From an uncultured SAR86 cluster bacterium (GTDB lineage: Bacteria > Pseudomonadota > Gammaproteobacteria > Magnimaribacterales > D2472): 64,000 nt of DNA. Shown here in pieces: positions 42,426 to 52,980 of this stretch; positions within the stretch are counted from its first letter, which is position 1, and each line of letters begins with the position of its first letter. Below the pieces are notes generated by a model, which saw only the letters and a list, made by a program, of their open reading frames with translations, had not been told where the DNA came from and ran no database searches. The translations under genes and the position numbers were made by a program. Location of the stretch: assembly GCA_902560315.1 (NCBI GenBank), contig CACELG010000001.1, positions 220,871 through 284,870 of the forward strand. Direction: 5' to 3'.

Positions 42426-42470
42426 TTTTTCTCCCGAATTAATATTTAAATTTTATCATTCATAGGGCCT

Positions 42471-43316
42471 TTAATTGTCCACTTTTAACGATCTCTGACT
42501 ATCAGCAATATTGTATAGATGATCTTGCGCTTCTGGTTTTAACTGAGCAACTCCCATTGTTAGGACATCAATGACTGCTGTATAAGCAATTCTTGAAGTT
42601 AAAGGCTTAGATATTCTATTATTTATCCCTACGTTAATTGTTAATGGAAAATCACAGATATTTGCTAGCGGCGTATCTCCTGGCATTATTCCAATAACTT
42701 TAACTCCATTTTTACGAACAATTTTTACACTATCTATTAATGCAGAAGTAGTTCCCGACTGTGAAATAGCAACAACTACATCATTCTTCTCTAGTGAGTT
42801 AGCAGACATAAATTGAAGATGTGGATCAGATATATAAGATGAAGGAATTTTAAGTCTAAAAAATTTGTGTTGCCCATCCATTGCAACGGGAGCAGAACCT
42901 CCAAACGCATAAAATTCTACTCTTTCTGCATTAACCAATAATTCAATTGCATTTTCAAGGACTGCTTGATCAATTTGAGAACGAACATTCAAAATTTCAC
43001 TAATAGTTGTATCAAAGACTTTTTCACAAAGTTCGTGAATTGAGTCATCTTCATTTATTTCATACATAACGAAATAATCGTCAGCAGCGAGCTGTTGAGA
43101 AAGATTTATTTTTAGTTCCTGAAAGCCTGAAAATCCAATTGCTTTACAAAATCTTATCAAAGTCGGTTCACTTATACCCATAGCCTCAGATGCTTCAGCA
43201 GTTTTCATTGTAATGACTGACTTTGGATCTTTTAAGATAAACTCCCCAACAGTTTTTTCAGATTTTCTTAAATCAGGAAGTGAATTTTTAATTTGTCTCA
43301 ATAATTTTGTCGACAT
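42471..43316 (-). CDS. MurR/RpiR (HexR-like) transcriptional regulator with SIS domain
   Basis: N-terminal HTH (AMGISEPTLIRFCKAIGFSGFQELKINLSQ); SIS region VVVAISQSGTTSALIDSVKIVRKNG. Confidence 0.9.
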   Translation of the reverse strand: MSTKLLRQIKNSLPDLRKSEKTVGEFILKDPKSVITMKTAEASEAMGISEPTLIRFCKAIGFSGFQELKINLSQQLAADDYFVMYEINEDDSIHELCEKVFDTTISEILNVRSQIDQAVLENAIELLVNAERVEFYAFGGSAPVAMDGQHKFFRLKIPSSYISDPHLQFMSANSLEKNDVVVAISQSGTTSALIDSVKIVRKNGVKVIGIMPGDTPLANICDFPLTINVGINNRISKPLTSRIAYTAVIDVLTMGVAQLKPEAQDHLYNIADSQRSLKVDN

Positions 43317-43319
43317 AAG

Positions 43320-43334
43320 GTTAGAATATCTAAC
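43320..43334. promoter_or_regulatory. Inverted repeat GTTAGA-ATA-TCTAAC in the HexR-like/uvrD divergent intergenic region
   Basis: Perfect 6-3-6 palindrome directly upstream of the regulator start codon. Confidence 0.45.
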
Positions 43335-43358
43335 TTAAACAAAAAAATGAATCCCTAA

Positions 43359-45533
43359 ATGGATGTATCTCATATTTTAGATAATTTAAACGAGGAACAA
43401 AGAAAGGCTGTTACTTCTGAAAAGCAGCATCTTCTAGTTTTAGCTGGCGCAGGTTCTGGAAAAACAAGAGTTCTAGTTCATAAAATTGCTTGGGAAGTGG
43501 AAGCTCTTGGAAGAAGCCCATCTTCAGTTATGGCTGTAACTTTTACTAATAAGGCTGCAAACGAAATGCGTTCTAGAATTGAATCTTTATTAAAAGCTCC
43601 TATTTTGGATTCATGGGTTGGAACTTTTCATGGACTTTCACATAAATTGCTAAAAAGATTTTATAAAGAGGCTGGTTTATCTAGTGGATTCACCATCATA
43701 GACTCGGATGACCAACTAAGAATAATCAAAAGGATTTCTAAAGAGTTGAATTTAGATGAATCAACATGGCCATCCAGACAAACACAATGGCAAATAAATA
43801 CATGGAAAGATGATGGGTTAAGATTTAAAGATATTGATGATAAAGGAGATTTTTATACTGAAACAGTTAGCAAAATATATAAAGAGTATCAGGAGGTATG
43901 CCAAAGAGATCACTTAGTAGATTTTGGAGAACTTCTTCTAAAATCTTATGAAACAATTAAAACTTCACCTTCTGTAAAAACTTTTTTCCAAACGAGGTTT
44001 CAATCTATATTAATAGACGAGTTTCAAGATACAAATACTATTCAGTATAAGTGGCTTCAAGAAATAACCTCTGATAAAACTAACATTACTGCGGTTGGAG
44101 ATGATGATCAGTCAATATATGGATGGAGAGGAGCAAAAGTTGAGCATGTTAATTCATTTACTGAAGACTTTAAGGCTACAGAGGTAGTAAGGCTCGAACA
44201 AAACTACAGATCAACAGATATTATCCTTAATGCTGCAAATGCTCTCATAGACAATAACAAAGATAGGCTTGGTAAAAATCTTTGGACAGAAAAGAAAGAA
44301 GGTGAGCAGATAGTTTTATACCAAGCATATAACGAACAAGATGAAGCTAGATTTGTTGCTGATGTTCTAAATGAATGGATGAATGGCGGAGGTGCATACC
44401 AAGAAACAGCAGTTCTTTACAGATCAAATGCACAATCAAGAGCAATAGAAGAGGCATTATTGAGGGTTAGTATCCCTTATAGAATATATGGAGGCCTTCG
44501 CTTTTATGAAAGATTGGAAATTAAGAATGCTATAGCTTATTTGAGAGTTATTTTTAATAATAATGATAATCCATCTTTTGAAAGGTCAATCTCTAATCCT
44601 ACCAGAGGAGTAGGAGAAAAAACCCTTGCAAAAATAAGATATACAGCCAAGCAATATAATATTTCGTATATCAAAGCATCAGCAAAATTAATAGACGAGG
44701 GATCAATATCGGGAAGAGGTGGTGCTGGGCTAAGAGACTATTTAGAATTTATTGCCGGATGCAAATCATTTATTGAAGAAAATCTTTTATCAGAACTAAT
44801 GGAATTAATTATTAAGGAATCAGGGTTGTATGCATATCATGCTAAAGAACCTGGTGAAAAGGGTAAGACTAGAACAGAAAACTTAGAAGAGTTAATAACC
44901 GCAACCAAGAACTTTGAACAAAGTATTAAAGAAGATAAAACTAATTTTGAGATAGCTGAAAATTACTTAGATATTATCTCCTTAGACTCAGGAGATAGGC
45001 AGGCCTCAGAGCATGATGATGCCGCACAGCTAATGACAATGCATTCAGCTAAAGGATTAGAATTTAAATTGGTTCTTATCACAGGTCTTGAAGAAAGCTT
45101 ATTTCCTCATGGGAGATCAATGGAGAGCGCTTCACAATTAGAAGAAGAAAGAAGGCTTTGTTATGTTGCAGTAACAAGAGCTATGGAAAAGCTATACATA
45201 ACTCATGCAGAATCAAGAAGACTTCATGGGACAGACACTTTTAATCCGCCCTCAAGATTTTTAAGGGAAATACCTAAAGACCTTATAAATGAAATAAGAC
45301 CTAGAGCACAAACCAATATTCCTTATAATAGAAAGGACTTTAGAGATACAAAAATCGAATTTGAGGAGGAGATTGGAATAGCACTAGGCCAAAAAGTCCA
45401 GCATAAGAAATTTGGAGAAGGCATTGTTTTAAATTATGAAGGTTCAGGGGAGTCTGCAAGGGTTCAAGTAAACTTTGATAATTCAGGGACAAAATGGTTG
45501 GTGATGGCATACGCAAATCTGGAAAAATTATAA
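43359..45533 (+). CDS. uvrD: DNA helicase II (UvrD/Rep family)
   Basis: LAGAGSGKTRVLVHKIAW, DEFQDTNTIQYKWL, VGDDDQSIYGWRGA; C-terminal VQVNFDNSGTKWLVMAYANLEKL. Confidence 0.96.
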   Translation: MDVSHILDNLNEEQRKAVTSEKQHLLVLAGAGSGKTRVLVHKIAWEVEALGRSPSSVMAVTFTNKAANEMRSRIESLLKAPILDSWVGTFHGLSHKLLKRFYKEAGLSSGFTIIDSDDQLRIIKRISKELNLDESTWPSRQTQWQINTWKDDGLRFKDIDDKGDFYTETVSKIYKEYQEVCQRDHLVDFGELLLKSYETIKTSPSVKTFFQTRFQSILIDEFQDTNTIQYKWLQEITSDKTNITAVGDDDQSIYGWRGAKVEHVNSFTEDFKATEVVRLEQNYRSTDIILNAANALIDNNKDRLGKNLWTEKKEGEQIVLYQAYNEQDEARFVADVLNEWMNGGGAYQETAVLYRSNAQSRAIEEALLRVSIPYRIYGGLRFYERLEIKNAIAYLRVIFNNNDNPSFERSISNPTRGVGEKTLAKIRYTAKQYNISYIKASAKLIDEGSISGRGGAGLRDYLEFIAGCKSFIEENLLSELMELIIKESGLYAYHAKEPGEKGKTRTENLEELITATKNFEQSIKEDKTNFEIAENYLDIISLDSGDRQASEHDDAAQLMTMHSAKGLEFKLVLITGLEESLFPHGRSMESASQLEEERRLCYVAVTRAMEKLYITHAESRRLHGTDTFNPPSRFLREIPKDLINEIRPRAQTNIPYNRKDFRDTKIEFEEEIGIALGQKVQHKKFGEGIVLNYEGSGESARVQVNFDNSGTKWLVMAYANLEKL

Positions 45534-46618
45534 TGAAGAAATTTATTTTATTGCCTCTAATAATTTTAATAGCTGGTTGTTCAAATGATATGGACAGCAC
45601 AATAGAGACGTCAACTGATATAGAAGAAACATTCAATTGGCGCTTAGTTACATCTTGGCCTAAAAACTATCCTGGTCTAGGAATGGCTCCTGAAAGAATT
45701 GCAGATTTAGTTGAAGAGATGAGTGATGGACAAATGAAGATCACTGTTTATGGTGCAGAAGAGCAAGTTCCTGCATTTGGTGTATTTGATGCTGTGTCTA
45801 GCGGATCTCATCAGATGGGACACAGCGGAGGATATTTTTGGAAGGGTAAAGTTCCTGCAGCTCAATTTTTTACTAGTGTTCCATTTGGGTTAACTGCAGA
45901 TGAAATTAATGCATGGGTTAATAGGGGTGGAGGCCTAGAATTATGGAGAGAAATATATGCCCCTTTTAATATTTATCCAATTCCTGCAGGAAATACAGGA
46001 ACCCAAATGTTTGGTTGGTTTAATAAAGAAATTAATTCTCTTGAAGACATAAAAGGACTTAAAATGAGAATACCTGGAATAGGTGGAGAGGTTCTAAAAG
46101 AAGCTGGAGGTATTCCGGTTACACTTCCTGGTGGAGAACTTTTCACAGCACTTCAAACAGGCGTTATTGACGCAACTGAGTGGGTTGGACCCTATAATGA
46201 CCTTACCTTTGGCTTTCATCAAGCTGCAAAATATTACTATTACCCAGGATGGCACGAGCCTGGACCAATGTTAGAACTGTTAATCAATATAGATGCTTGG
46301 AATTCTTTACCAAAGCATCTTCAAGTCATTATTGAAACAGCATCCAAGGCTGTTAACCAAGATATGCTTGATGAATATTTAGCAAAAAACAATCAAGCAT
46401 TAACTGAGTTAGTAGAAGTGCATGGTGTAGAACTAAGAAGATTACCAGATGATGTCATTGAGGAGTTTAGAGAAATTTCAAATTCGATTCTCGATGATCT
46501 AGCTAAAGAAGATGAAACTATTTCAAAGGTGTATAGGTCTTATTTAGATTTTAAAAATAATGTGTCCGCTTATCATAAAATTTCTGAAGATGCATTCGTT
46601 GAATCAAGAAACAAATAG
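45533..46618 (+). CDS. TRAP transporter substrate-binding protein (DctP/TakP-like)
   Basis: Lipobox (LIAGCSN); LKMRIPGIGGEVLKEAGGIPVTLPGGELFTALQTGVIDATEWVGPYND; start reassigned to 45533. Confidence 0.92.
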   Translation: MKKFILLPLIILIAGCSNDMDSTIETSTDIEETFNWRLVTSWPKNYPGLGMAPERIADLVEEMSDGQMKITVYGAEEQVPAFGVFDAVSSGSHQMGHSGGYFWKGKVPAAQFFTSVPFGLTADEINAWVNRGGGLELWREIYAPFNIYPIPAGNTGTQMFGWFNKEINSLEDIKGLKMRIPGIGGEVLKEAGGIPVTLPGGELFTALQTGVIDATEWVGPYNDLTFGFHQAAKYYYYPGWHEPGPMLELLINIDAWNSLPKHLQVIIETASKAVNQDMLDEYLAKNNQALTELVEVHGVELRRLPDDVIEEFREISNSILDDLAKEDETISKVYRSYLDFKNNVSAYHKISEDAFVESRNK

Positions 46619-47220
46619 TGCTTGAAGATTTAACTTTTAAATCACTGGGAATTGTGAATTATCATGAGACCCTTGAGCTAATGAAATCTCATATTAAAGA
46701 AAAAGATTTTAGTAATGAGATATGGCTTCTCGAACATCCTTCGATATTTACTCTTGGCACAGCCGCTGATAAAAATCATATATTAGATTCAAAAGACATT
46801 CCTGTTGTTCAGTCAGACAGAGGCGGGGAAGTAACTTATCATGGTCCTGGCCAACTTATTATCTATTTTTTACTAGATATTAAAAAATTAGATTGCGGAC
46901 CAAACAAGTTTGTTTTAACAATTCAGGATTTTATAAAAGAATTACTTTTAAGTCTTTCGATAGATAGTAATTATATTGAGGGTGCTCCTGGAGTATATGT
47001 AGATAAAAAGAAAATTGCTTCAATAGGATTAAGGATCTCTAAAGGTAAGTCATATCATGGAATCAGCCTTAATTTTGATATGGATTTATCGCCTTTTAAA
47101 CAAATAAATCCCTGTGGCTATGAAGGGTTAGAGGTTACACAGATAAAAGATTTAAATAAGAATGTTTCTAAATTACAATTAGAGAAATTAGTCATAGACT
47201 CTCTTAAGAATATCTTTTAA
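46618..47220 (+). CDS. lipB: Lipoyl(octanoyl) transferase LipB (GTG start)
   Basis: [49 protein letters not shown]. Confidence 0.96.
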   Translation: MLEDLTFKSLGIVNYHETLELMKSHIKEKDFSNEIWLLEHPSIFTLGTAADKNHILDSKDIPVVQSDRGGEVTYHGPGQLIIYFLLDIKKLDCGPNKFVLTIQDFIKELLLSLSIDSNYIEGAPGVYVDKKKIASIGLRISKGKSYHGISLNFDMDLSPFKQINPCGYEGLEVTQIKDLNKNVSKLQLEKLVIDSLKNIF

Positions 47221-47222
47221 TT

Positions 47223-48185
47223 ATGGAAATAATAGCAACAACTAAAATCACTAACAGAGATGGCATTAAGGCTATTAGGAACGGTCAAAAGTTAAATAAA
47301 TTTGCTGATATCCCAACTCCTAAAAAGCCAAGTTGGTTAAAAGTAAAAGCACAATTTAATCCTAATTTTCATAAAGTAAAAGAGCAGGTTAATAGCAAAC
47401 AACTTTATACAGTATGCGAAGAGGCACATTGTCCAAATATCAGTGAGTGCTGGTCGGCTGGAACAGCTACCTTCATGCTGATGGGATCGGTTTGTACGAG
47501 AGCCTGTAAATTTTGTTCTGTTGATACAGGAAACCCTAATGGTTGGCTTGATAAAGATGAGCCAATTAATACTGCTAAAGCTGTTGAGATAATGAAATTA
47601 AAATATGTTGTACTTACTTCTGTTAATAGAGATGATCTCAAGGATGGCGGAGCTCAACATTTTGCTAAAACCGTAAAACTTATAAAAGAATTAAATCCAA
47701 ATACCGCAGTAGAAGCATTAACTCCTGACTTTAAAGGATTATCGTCTTCTATAGATACTCTAGTAAATTGTGGATTAGAAGTTTTTGCACAAAATATTGA
47801 AACAGTTGAAAGACTTACTCATCAAGTCAGGGATATCAGAGCAGGATATAAACAAACATTGGATGTACTTGCAGAATCAAAAAGAATTAATCCAAAAGTT
47901 CTAACAAAAACCAGCATTATTTTAGGACTTGGAGAAACAGACACTGAAATTGAACAAACAATGGATGACCTAATAGCAAACAAAGTTGATATTTTAACTA
48001 TTGGGCAGTATTTAAGACCAACGGTAAATCACCATCCAATTGAAAGATGGGTAACCCCAGAAGAATTTGAGAAATATAGACAAACTGGACTTCAAAAAGG
48101 CTTTCTTGAAGTTGTATCTGGGCCTATGGTTCGTTCCAGCTATAGGGCTGAAAGAGCTCTAGAAAAAAATAATGCAGGACTTTAA
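47223..48185 (+). CDS. lipA: Lipoyl synthase (radical SAM)
   Basis: [39 protein letters not shown]. Confidence 0.98.
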   Translation: MEIIATTKITNRDGIKAIRNGQKLNKFADIPTPKKPSWLKVKAQFNPNFHKVKEQVNSKQLYTVCEEAHCPNISECWSAGTATFMLMGSVCTRACKFCSVDTGNPNGWLDKDEPINTAKAVEIMKLKYVVLTSVNRDDLKDGGAQHFAKTVKLIKELNPNTAVEALTPDFKGLSSSIDTLVNCGLEVFAQNIETVERLTHQVRDIRAGYKQTLDVLAESKRINPKVLTKTSIILGLGETDTEIEQTMDDLIANKVDILTIGQYLRPTVNHHPIERWVTPEEFEKYRQTGLQKGFLEVVSGPMVRSSYRAERALEKNNAGL

Positions 48186-48753
48186 TCCAGGCTTATATTC
48201 GCCGTTAGTATCACTAATGGAAAATATTTTTTTAGTAATATTTATTTTTTTATGTTTTCTTACTTTATATCTGTATAAAAATAAGAAAAGTTACTTGATA
48301 ACTGCCTTTCCTTTAGGGGCACTTTCAGCACATCAGGTTGAAGAATATATATTGTCACCCATGTTGCTAGGTGAGAAATATCATTTTTTAGAATGGGCTT
48401 ATAGGTCTGGAGTTTATATTTCTCCAATTGAGGTTGCTACTGTAAATACAATTCCTTATTTCTTAACCCCGTTACTATTTTTATTTAATCCATCAACAAA
48501 GATATTCGCAATTTTATTTTTATTCACATCTTCAATGCTGCTTTCAAATGGAATGTTTCATATTGGAGTATCCTCAGCTCAGACAGATTATAGTCCTGGA
48601 TTAATAACTTCTTTATTTATGTATATACCACTTTATATAAAAGCGCTCTCACTAGCTTCTGAAAGAGCAGTACCAATGAAGATGCTGATTGCAATAACTA
48701 TATACGGCTCCATTGCACATTTTTTAATGCTTTGGTTAATTAATATCTTCTAA
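48172..48753 (+). CDS. HXXEE-domain integral membrane protein
   Basis: [16 protein letters not shown] motif and several TM segments. Confidence 0.72.
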   Translation: MQDFNPGLYSPLVSLMENIFLVIFIFLCFLTLYLYKNKKSYLITAFPLGALSAHQVEEYILSPMLLGEKYHFLEWAYRSGVYISPIEVATVNTIPYFLTPLLFLFNPSTKIFAILFLFTSSMLLSNGMFHIGVSSAQTDYSPGLITSLFMYIPLYIKALSLASERAVPMKMLIAITIYGSIAHFLMLWLINIF

Positions 48754-49503
48754 AAGACTTCTCCTAACTAGCTTTGTCCAAACTTCATATCCTTTTTTAT
48801 TCATATGAAGGCCATCCTCAACATACAATTCTGGCATTCTAGACCCATCCTCACTTAGCATAGAATCCCAAACATCAATATACTCTAAATAAGCATCTTC
48901 GCTTGCAAGTAGTTTAATCGAATTATTAAAAATCTTTTCTTCTTCATCAAGATAAAATCTTTCAACAGATGGCTTTATGCCAATCATATATACTTTAATA
49001 TTTCCAAATTCTTTCCTTATAAGACTTAAGAATTTTTGGAAATCATGCACAGTTTCTTCTGGTGTCTTTAATGCAGTTAAATCATTTGTCCCACAAAAAA
49101 AAACAATAGCCTTTGGATCGTAGGGCTTAATGATTTCTTCAAAATGATAAATAACATGAGAAATTTGTGCTCCTCCAAAACCACGATTTAGCACTTCAAG
49201 TGGTTCCATATCTTCTTCTAAGGAATCCCAAAACCTTATACTCGAACTGCCTGTAAATAGAATTTTGCCTTTTTCTGGAAAATTTTCGTTATCTAATCTT
49301 TTAAATTCATTAATTTCATCAATGAATGTATCGTCTTTACTCCACTGTTGAATATATAGAGCCTCTTTTTTAACTTGAAGAAAAGACTTCTCAATACCAT
49401 TCTTTTCTGCATGAATTTTGACTCTGTCTTCTAATTTAACAAAATCATCTGAGCAGCTAATTAAAATAAAGAAAGTAGATATGATTAAGAATTTTTTATT
49501 CAT
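48736..49503 (-). CDS. GDSL/SGNH-type hydrolase lipoprotein
   Basis: ILISCSD lipobox; KILFTGSSSIRFW, FCGTNDL, VEDGLHMNKKGYEVW. Confidence 0.9.
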   Translation of the reverse strand: MNKKFLIISTFFILISCSDDFVKLEDRVKIHAEKNGIEKSFLQVKKEALYIQQWSKDDTFIDEINEFKRLDNENFPEKGKILFTGSSSIRFWDSLEEDMEPLEVLNRGFGGAQISHVIYHFEEIIKPYDPKAIVFFCGTNDLTALKTPEETVHDFQKFLSLIRKEFGNIKVYMIGIKPSVERFYLDEEEKIFNNSIKLLASEDAYLEYIDVWDSMLSEDGSRMPELYVEDGLHMNKKGYEVWTKLVRRSLLEDIN

Positions 49504-49509
49504 GAACTC

Positions 49510-50847
49510 TTATATTATTAGAATTGGGAATAGCATAACTGCAAAAAGAATAATAATTTGAATTAATATAAAAGGAACAACACCTTTATAAATTTCTTTA
49601 GTTTGTATGCTCTCATCTGCAACACCCCTCAGATAAAACAAAGAAAATCCAAAAGGCGGCGTTAGAAAAGAAGTCTGAAGATTAATTGCAAATAGAATCG
49701 CTAACCATACAGGATCAAAACCCATCATTAAAAGAGGCGGCGCAATTAAAGGAACTATTACATAACAAATTTCTATAAAGTCTAAGATGAACCCTAAAAA
49801 AAATATTACTAGCAAGACAAAGATAAGGGCAGTATATGAACCACCAGGAAGCGAGTTAAAAATAAGATTAATTAATTCATCCCCACCGACTCCTCTAAAG
49901 ATTAACGAAAAAATTGAAGCTCCTATAAGAATAGTAAAAATCATAGTTGATACAACAGCAGTTTTTTCTGAAGTTTCCTTTAAAAAATTGAAATTTATTT
50001 TTCTATTTATTAATGCAATTACTAAGGCACCAAAAGCTCCAATAGCTGCTGCCTCTGTTGGTGTTGCAATACCTGCAAATATTGATCCAAGTACGAGAAA
50101 AATTAAAATTATTGGAAGTGCGAGCGTTTTAAATAATTCAATCTTCTCAATTGATAATCCATTTGAATTAGCCTTTATATTTTTATTGTTATTATTTTTA
50201 TAGATTGTATATATAAGATATCCAACACATATCATTATTCCAGGAACAATAGCACCAATAAAAAGATCTCCTACAGTTACAGTTTGTTGTGAAAATATAC
50301 CCATATCATTTTGAGCTCTTTGATAAGCATTGGACATAACATCTCCAAGCAAAACCAGAGCAATCGATGGAGGTATAATTTGCCCTAAGGTTCCTGTCGA
50401 AGCCACCAATCCAGTAGAAAAGCTTTTTTCATATCCTTGATTAATTAAAATTGGCAAAGACATTAGACCCATTGTTACAACTGTTGCTCCAACAATCCCT
50501 GTGCTTGCTGCAAGAAGTGCTCCAACTAAAATAATTGATATTGAAAGACCGCCTTTAGTATTTCTGAAAGCTGCTGCCATATTTTCAAGCATCTTTGCTG
50601 CAATTCCAGATCTTTCAAGAATAGTTCCCATAAAAATAAATAATGGGACTGCTAGAAGTGTTACATTATTCATAATTCCAAAGATTCTAATAGGGATGCT
50701 TTTAAAAATAGTAGGATCAAATATCCCAAAAGGAACACAAATTAATGCAAATAAAATTGATACTCCTGCTAGAGTAAAAGCTACAGGATATCCGAGTAAC
50801 AATGCAGTACAAATTAATATAAGAAGCAGAAGAGGTATTATTTCCAT
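49510..50847 (-). CDS. TRAP transporter large permease (DctM family)
   Basis: 445 aa, many TM; GTLGQIIPPSIALVLLGD; GSIFAGIATPTEAAAIGAFGAL. Confidence 0.95.
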   Translation of the reverse strand: MEIIPLLLLILICTALLLGYPVAFTLAGVSILFALICVPFGIFDPTIFKSIPIRIFGIMNNVTLLAVPLFIFMGTILERSGIAAKMLENMAAAFRNTKGGLSISIILVGALLAASTGIVGATVVTMGLMSLPILINQGYEKSFSTGLVASTGTLGQIIPPSIALVLLGDVMSNAYQRAQNDMGIFSQQTVTVGDLFIGAIVPGIMICVGYLIYTIYKNNNNKNIKANSNGLSIEKIELFKTLALPIILIFLVLGSIFAGIATPTEAAAIGAFGALVIALINRKINFNFLKETSEKTAVVSTMIFTILIGASIFSLIFRGVGGDELINLIFNSLPGGSYTALIFVLLVIFFLGFILDFIEICYVIVPLIAPPLLMMGFDPVWLAILFAINLQTSFLTPPFGFSLFYLRGVADESIQTKEIYKGVVPFILIQIIILFAVMLFPILII

Positions 50848-51308
50848 TTGCCACTCAATAGTTGATACAAATAAGTCAATAGCAGGGTCATTGGAAAAAG
50901 AATAATTAGTGTTTTTTGAAGATACACATAATCTAAACCGCCTGCCTCAGTAGAAACCTCTTTTATCCTCCAAGACATTCCAATTAATTCTATTGAGTAG
51001 TAACCGATAACAAAACAAACTGGAATTAGAAAAATTAAACTTAAGAAATAATTAATATTTTTCTTATAAAAATCTGAAGATCCTCTATAAAAAATATCCA
51101 CCCTTACGTGCTCATCTTTGTAATGAACGTAGCCAGCACAACCAAGAAAAATTAAAGCATGGATATACATCACCAACTCTTGGAGGCCAGTTAAACCAAT
51201 ACCAAAGAAATATCTAGCCACTATTATCACTATCATTAATATTGTCATGATAGGAATCATCAATGATATGAATTTTCCAAAAGAATTTATCATTTTTTCT
51301 ATATACAT
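50838..51308 (-). CDS. TRAP transporter small permease (DctQ family)
   Basis: Four TM; EHVRVDIFYRG; overlaps the dctM-like gene; start reassigned to an internal Met. Confidence 0.88.
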   Translation of the reverse strand: MYIEKMINSFGKFISLMIPIMTILMIVIIVARYFFGIGLTGLQELVMYIHALIFLGCAGYVHYKDEHVRVDIFYRGSSDFYKKNINYFLSLIFLIPVCFVIGYYSIELIGMSWRIKEVSTEAGGLDYVYLQKTLIILFPMTLLLTYLYQLLSGKWK

Positions 51309-51346
51309 TATTGAATAAGCCTCATGATATTCGTTAGAATACAGCA

Positions 51347-52117
51347 ATGATTATAGTACTTTCTCCAGCAAAAACACTTGATTACGAATTTGATGCATCA
51401 AATGAATATTCTGTGCCTGCGTTTTTAAATCAGTCATCAAAACTAATTGGTGAATTAAAAGAGAAAGAACCCAAGGATATTGCATCGCTAATGGGACTTA
51501 GTGATAAACTTGCAACTCTTAACTATGATAGATATCAATCATGGTCACCATCTAAAAAAGTTTCTGCTGATTCCAAGCCTTCAATGTTAGTTTTTAAAGG
51601 GGACGTCTATCAAGGACTTCAAGCGGAAGACTTAAGTAAATCTGAAATGAAGTTTGCTCAAAAACATATAAGAATCTTATCAGGGTTATACGGAATTTTA
51701 AGACCATTAGATGTAATGAAGCCATATAGATTAGAAATGGGGACTAAGTTAGAAACTTCACAAGGGAAGAATCTTTATGAATTTTGGGGTAATAAAGTAC
51801 AAAAAAATGTATTAGAGGAATTAACAAATCAAAAGTCTGATCTTTTAATTAATTTAGCTTCGAAAGAATACTTTACCGTTTTAGGAAAATTACCTGAAGA
51901 AGTAAATATAGTTACTCCAACTTTCAAAGATTATAAGAATGGTAAATATAAAATTATTAGCTTCTATGCAAAAAAAGCAAGAGGTTTAATGGCAAGATGG
52001 ATTATTCAAAACAAAGTAACTGATTTTGAAGCACTATCTGGTTTTAATGTAGACGGTTATAAATATTCAAAAGCTGAATCCACAGCGACCGCGCCTGTCT
52101 TCTTAAGAAAACCCTAA
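51347..52117 (+). CDS. yaaA: Peroxide stress protein YaaA (DUF328)
   Basis: MIIVLSPAKTLDYE, FKGDVYQGLQAEDLS, LSGLYGILRPLDVMKPYRLEMGTKL. Confidence 0.97.
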   Translation: MIIVLSPAKTLDYEFDASNEYSVPAFLNQSSKLIGELKEKEPKDIASLMGLSDKLATLNYDRYQSWSPSKKVSADSKPSMLVFKGDVYQGLQAEDLSKSEMKFAQKHIRILSGLYGILRPLDVMKPYRLEMGTKLETSQGKNLYEFWGNKVQKNVLEELTNQKSDLLINLASKEYFTVLGKLPEEVNIVTPTFKDYKNGKYKIISFYAKKARGLMARWIIQNKVTDFEALSGFNVDGYKYSKAESTATAPVFLRKP

Positions 52118-52980
52118 GAATCTGACTCGTTAAATTTCTTTACATCAACTAATTTATCAAATGATGCTTCTCTTTTTTCCATATTAGCTGTCATGGCTTC
52201 AGTCATATCTTTTTGACTTAGCATCGCTCCACTCCATAATGCGTTATATTCCAAACTATCATTTACATTATGATCTCTTGAATAGTTCATAACTGCTTTG
52301 AGTCCATATATTGCAACTGGAGATTTTGAAGCAATTTCATTTGCTATTTTATTTGCTCCCTCAAGAAGTTTTTCTTGTGATTCAAAAGTATCACTTACTA
52401 AACCAGCATCTTTAGCTTCTTCTGCATACATTCTTCTGCCTGTATATGCCATCTCACGCATTTTAGAATCTGGAATTAGTTTCGGAAGTCTTTGAAGGGT
52501 TCCAACATCAGCAGCCATACCAATATTTATTTCTTGAATACAGAAAAACGCATCATTAGAGGCCATTCTAATATCGCATGCAGTAACCAAATCCACGGCT
52601 CCACCAACGCATCCACCTTGAATTGCAGCAATGACAGGCACTCTTATTTTTTCTAAAGAACTTATATATCCCTGAAGTTCCTTTGCCACTCTGTAAACAG
52701 CCTCACCAATTCTTGAATTATCTGGCTTTTTATCATCTGGGATATTATCTACACCATTAGAGAAAGCACTTAAATCCATTCCTGCACAAAAATGTTTACC
52801 AGTTGAAGACATAACAACTACTCTAATCTCTGAGTTTCTATTTACTTCTTCACAAACATCTCCAAGCTCAACCCAAAAATCTCTAGACATTGTATTCAAT
52901 TCATCTGGTCGAGATAAAACTAAATTTGCTACATGATCTGAAACACTTATATCAAAACATTTATATTTTTTGTCAGCCAT
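52114..52980 (-). CDS. Enoyl-CoA hydratase/isomerase (crotonase) family protein
   Basis: STGKHFCAGMDLSAFS, AIQGGCVGGAVDLVTACDIRMAS. Confidence 0.93.
   Translation of the reverse strand: MADKKYKCFDISVSDHVANLVLSRPDELNTMSRDFWVELGDVCEEVNRNSEIRVVVMSSTGKHFCAGMDLSAFSNGVDNIPDDKKPDNSRIGEAVYRVAKELQGYISSLEKIRVPVIAAIQGGCVGGAVDLVTACDIRMASNDAFFCIQEINIGMAADVGTLQRLPKLIPDSKMREMAYTGRRMYAEEAKDAGLVSDTFESQEKLLEGANKIANEIASKSPVAIYGLKAVMNYSRDHNVNDSLEYNALWSGAMLSQKDMTEAMTANMEKREASFDKLVDVKKFNESDS

Noticed and set aside
49787-50203. 138-aa and similar plus-strand ORFs inside the TRAP dctM gene
   Set aside because: Antisense to a gene with clear transporter signatures; no independent RBS or family signal.
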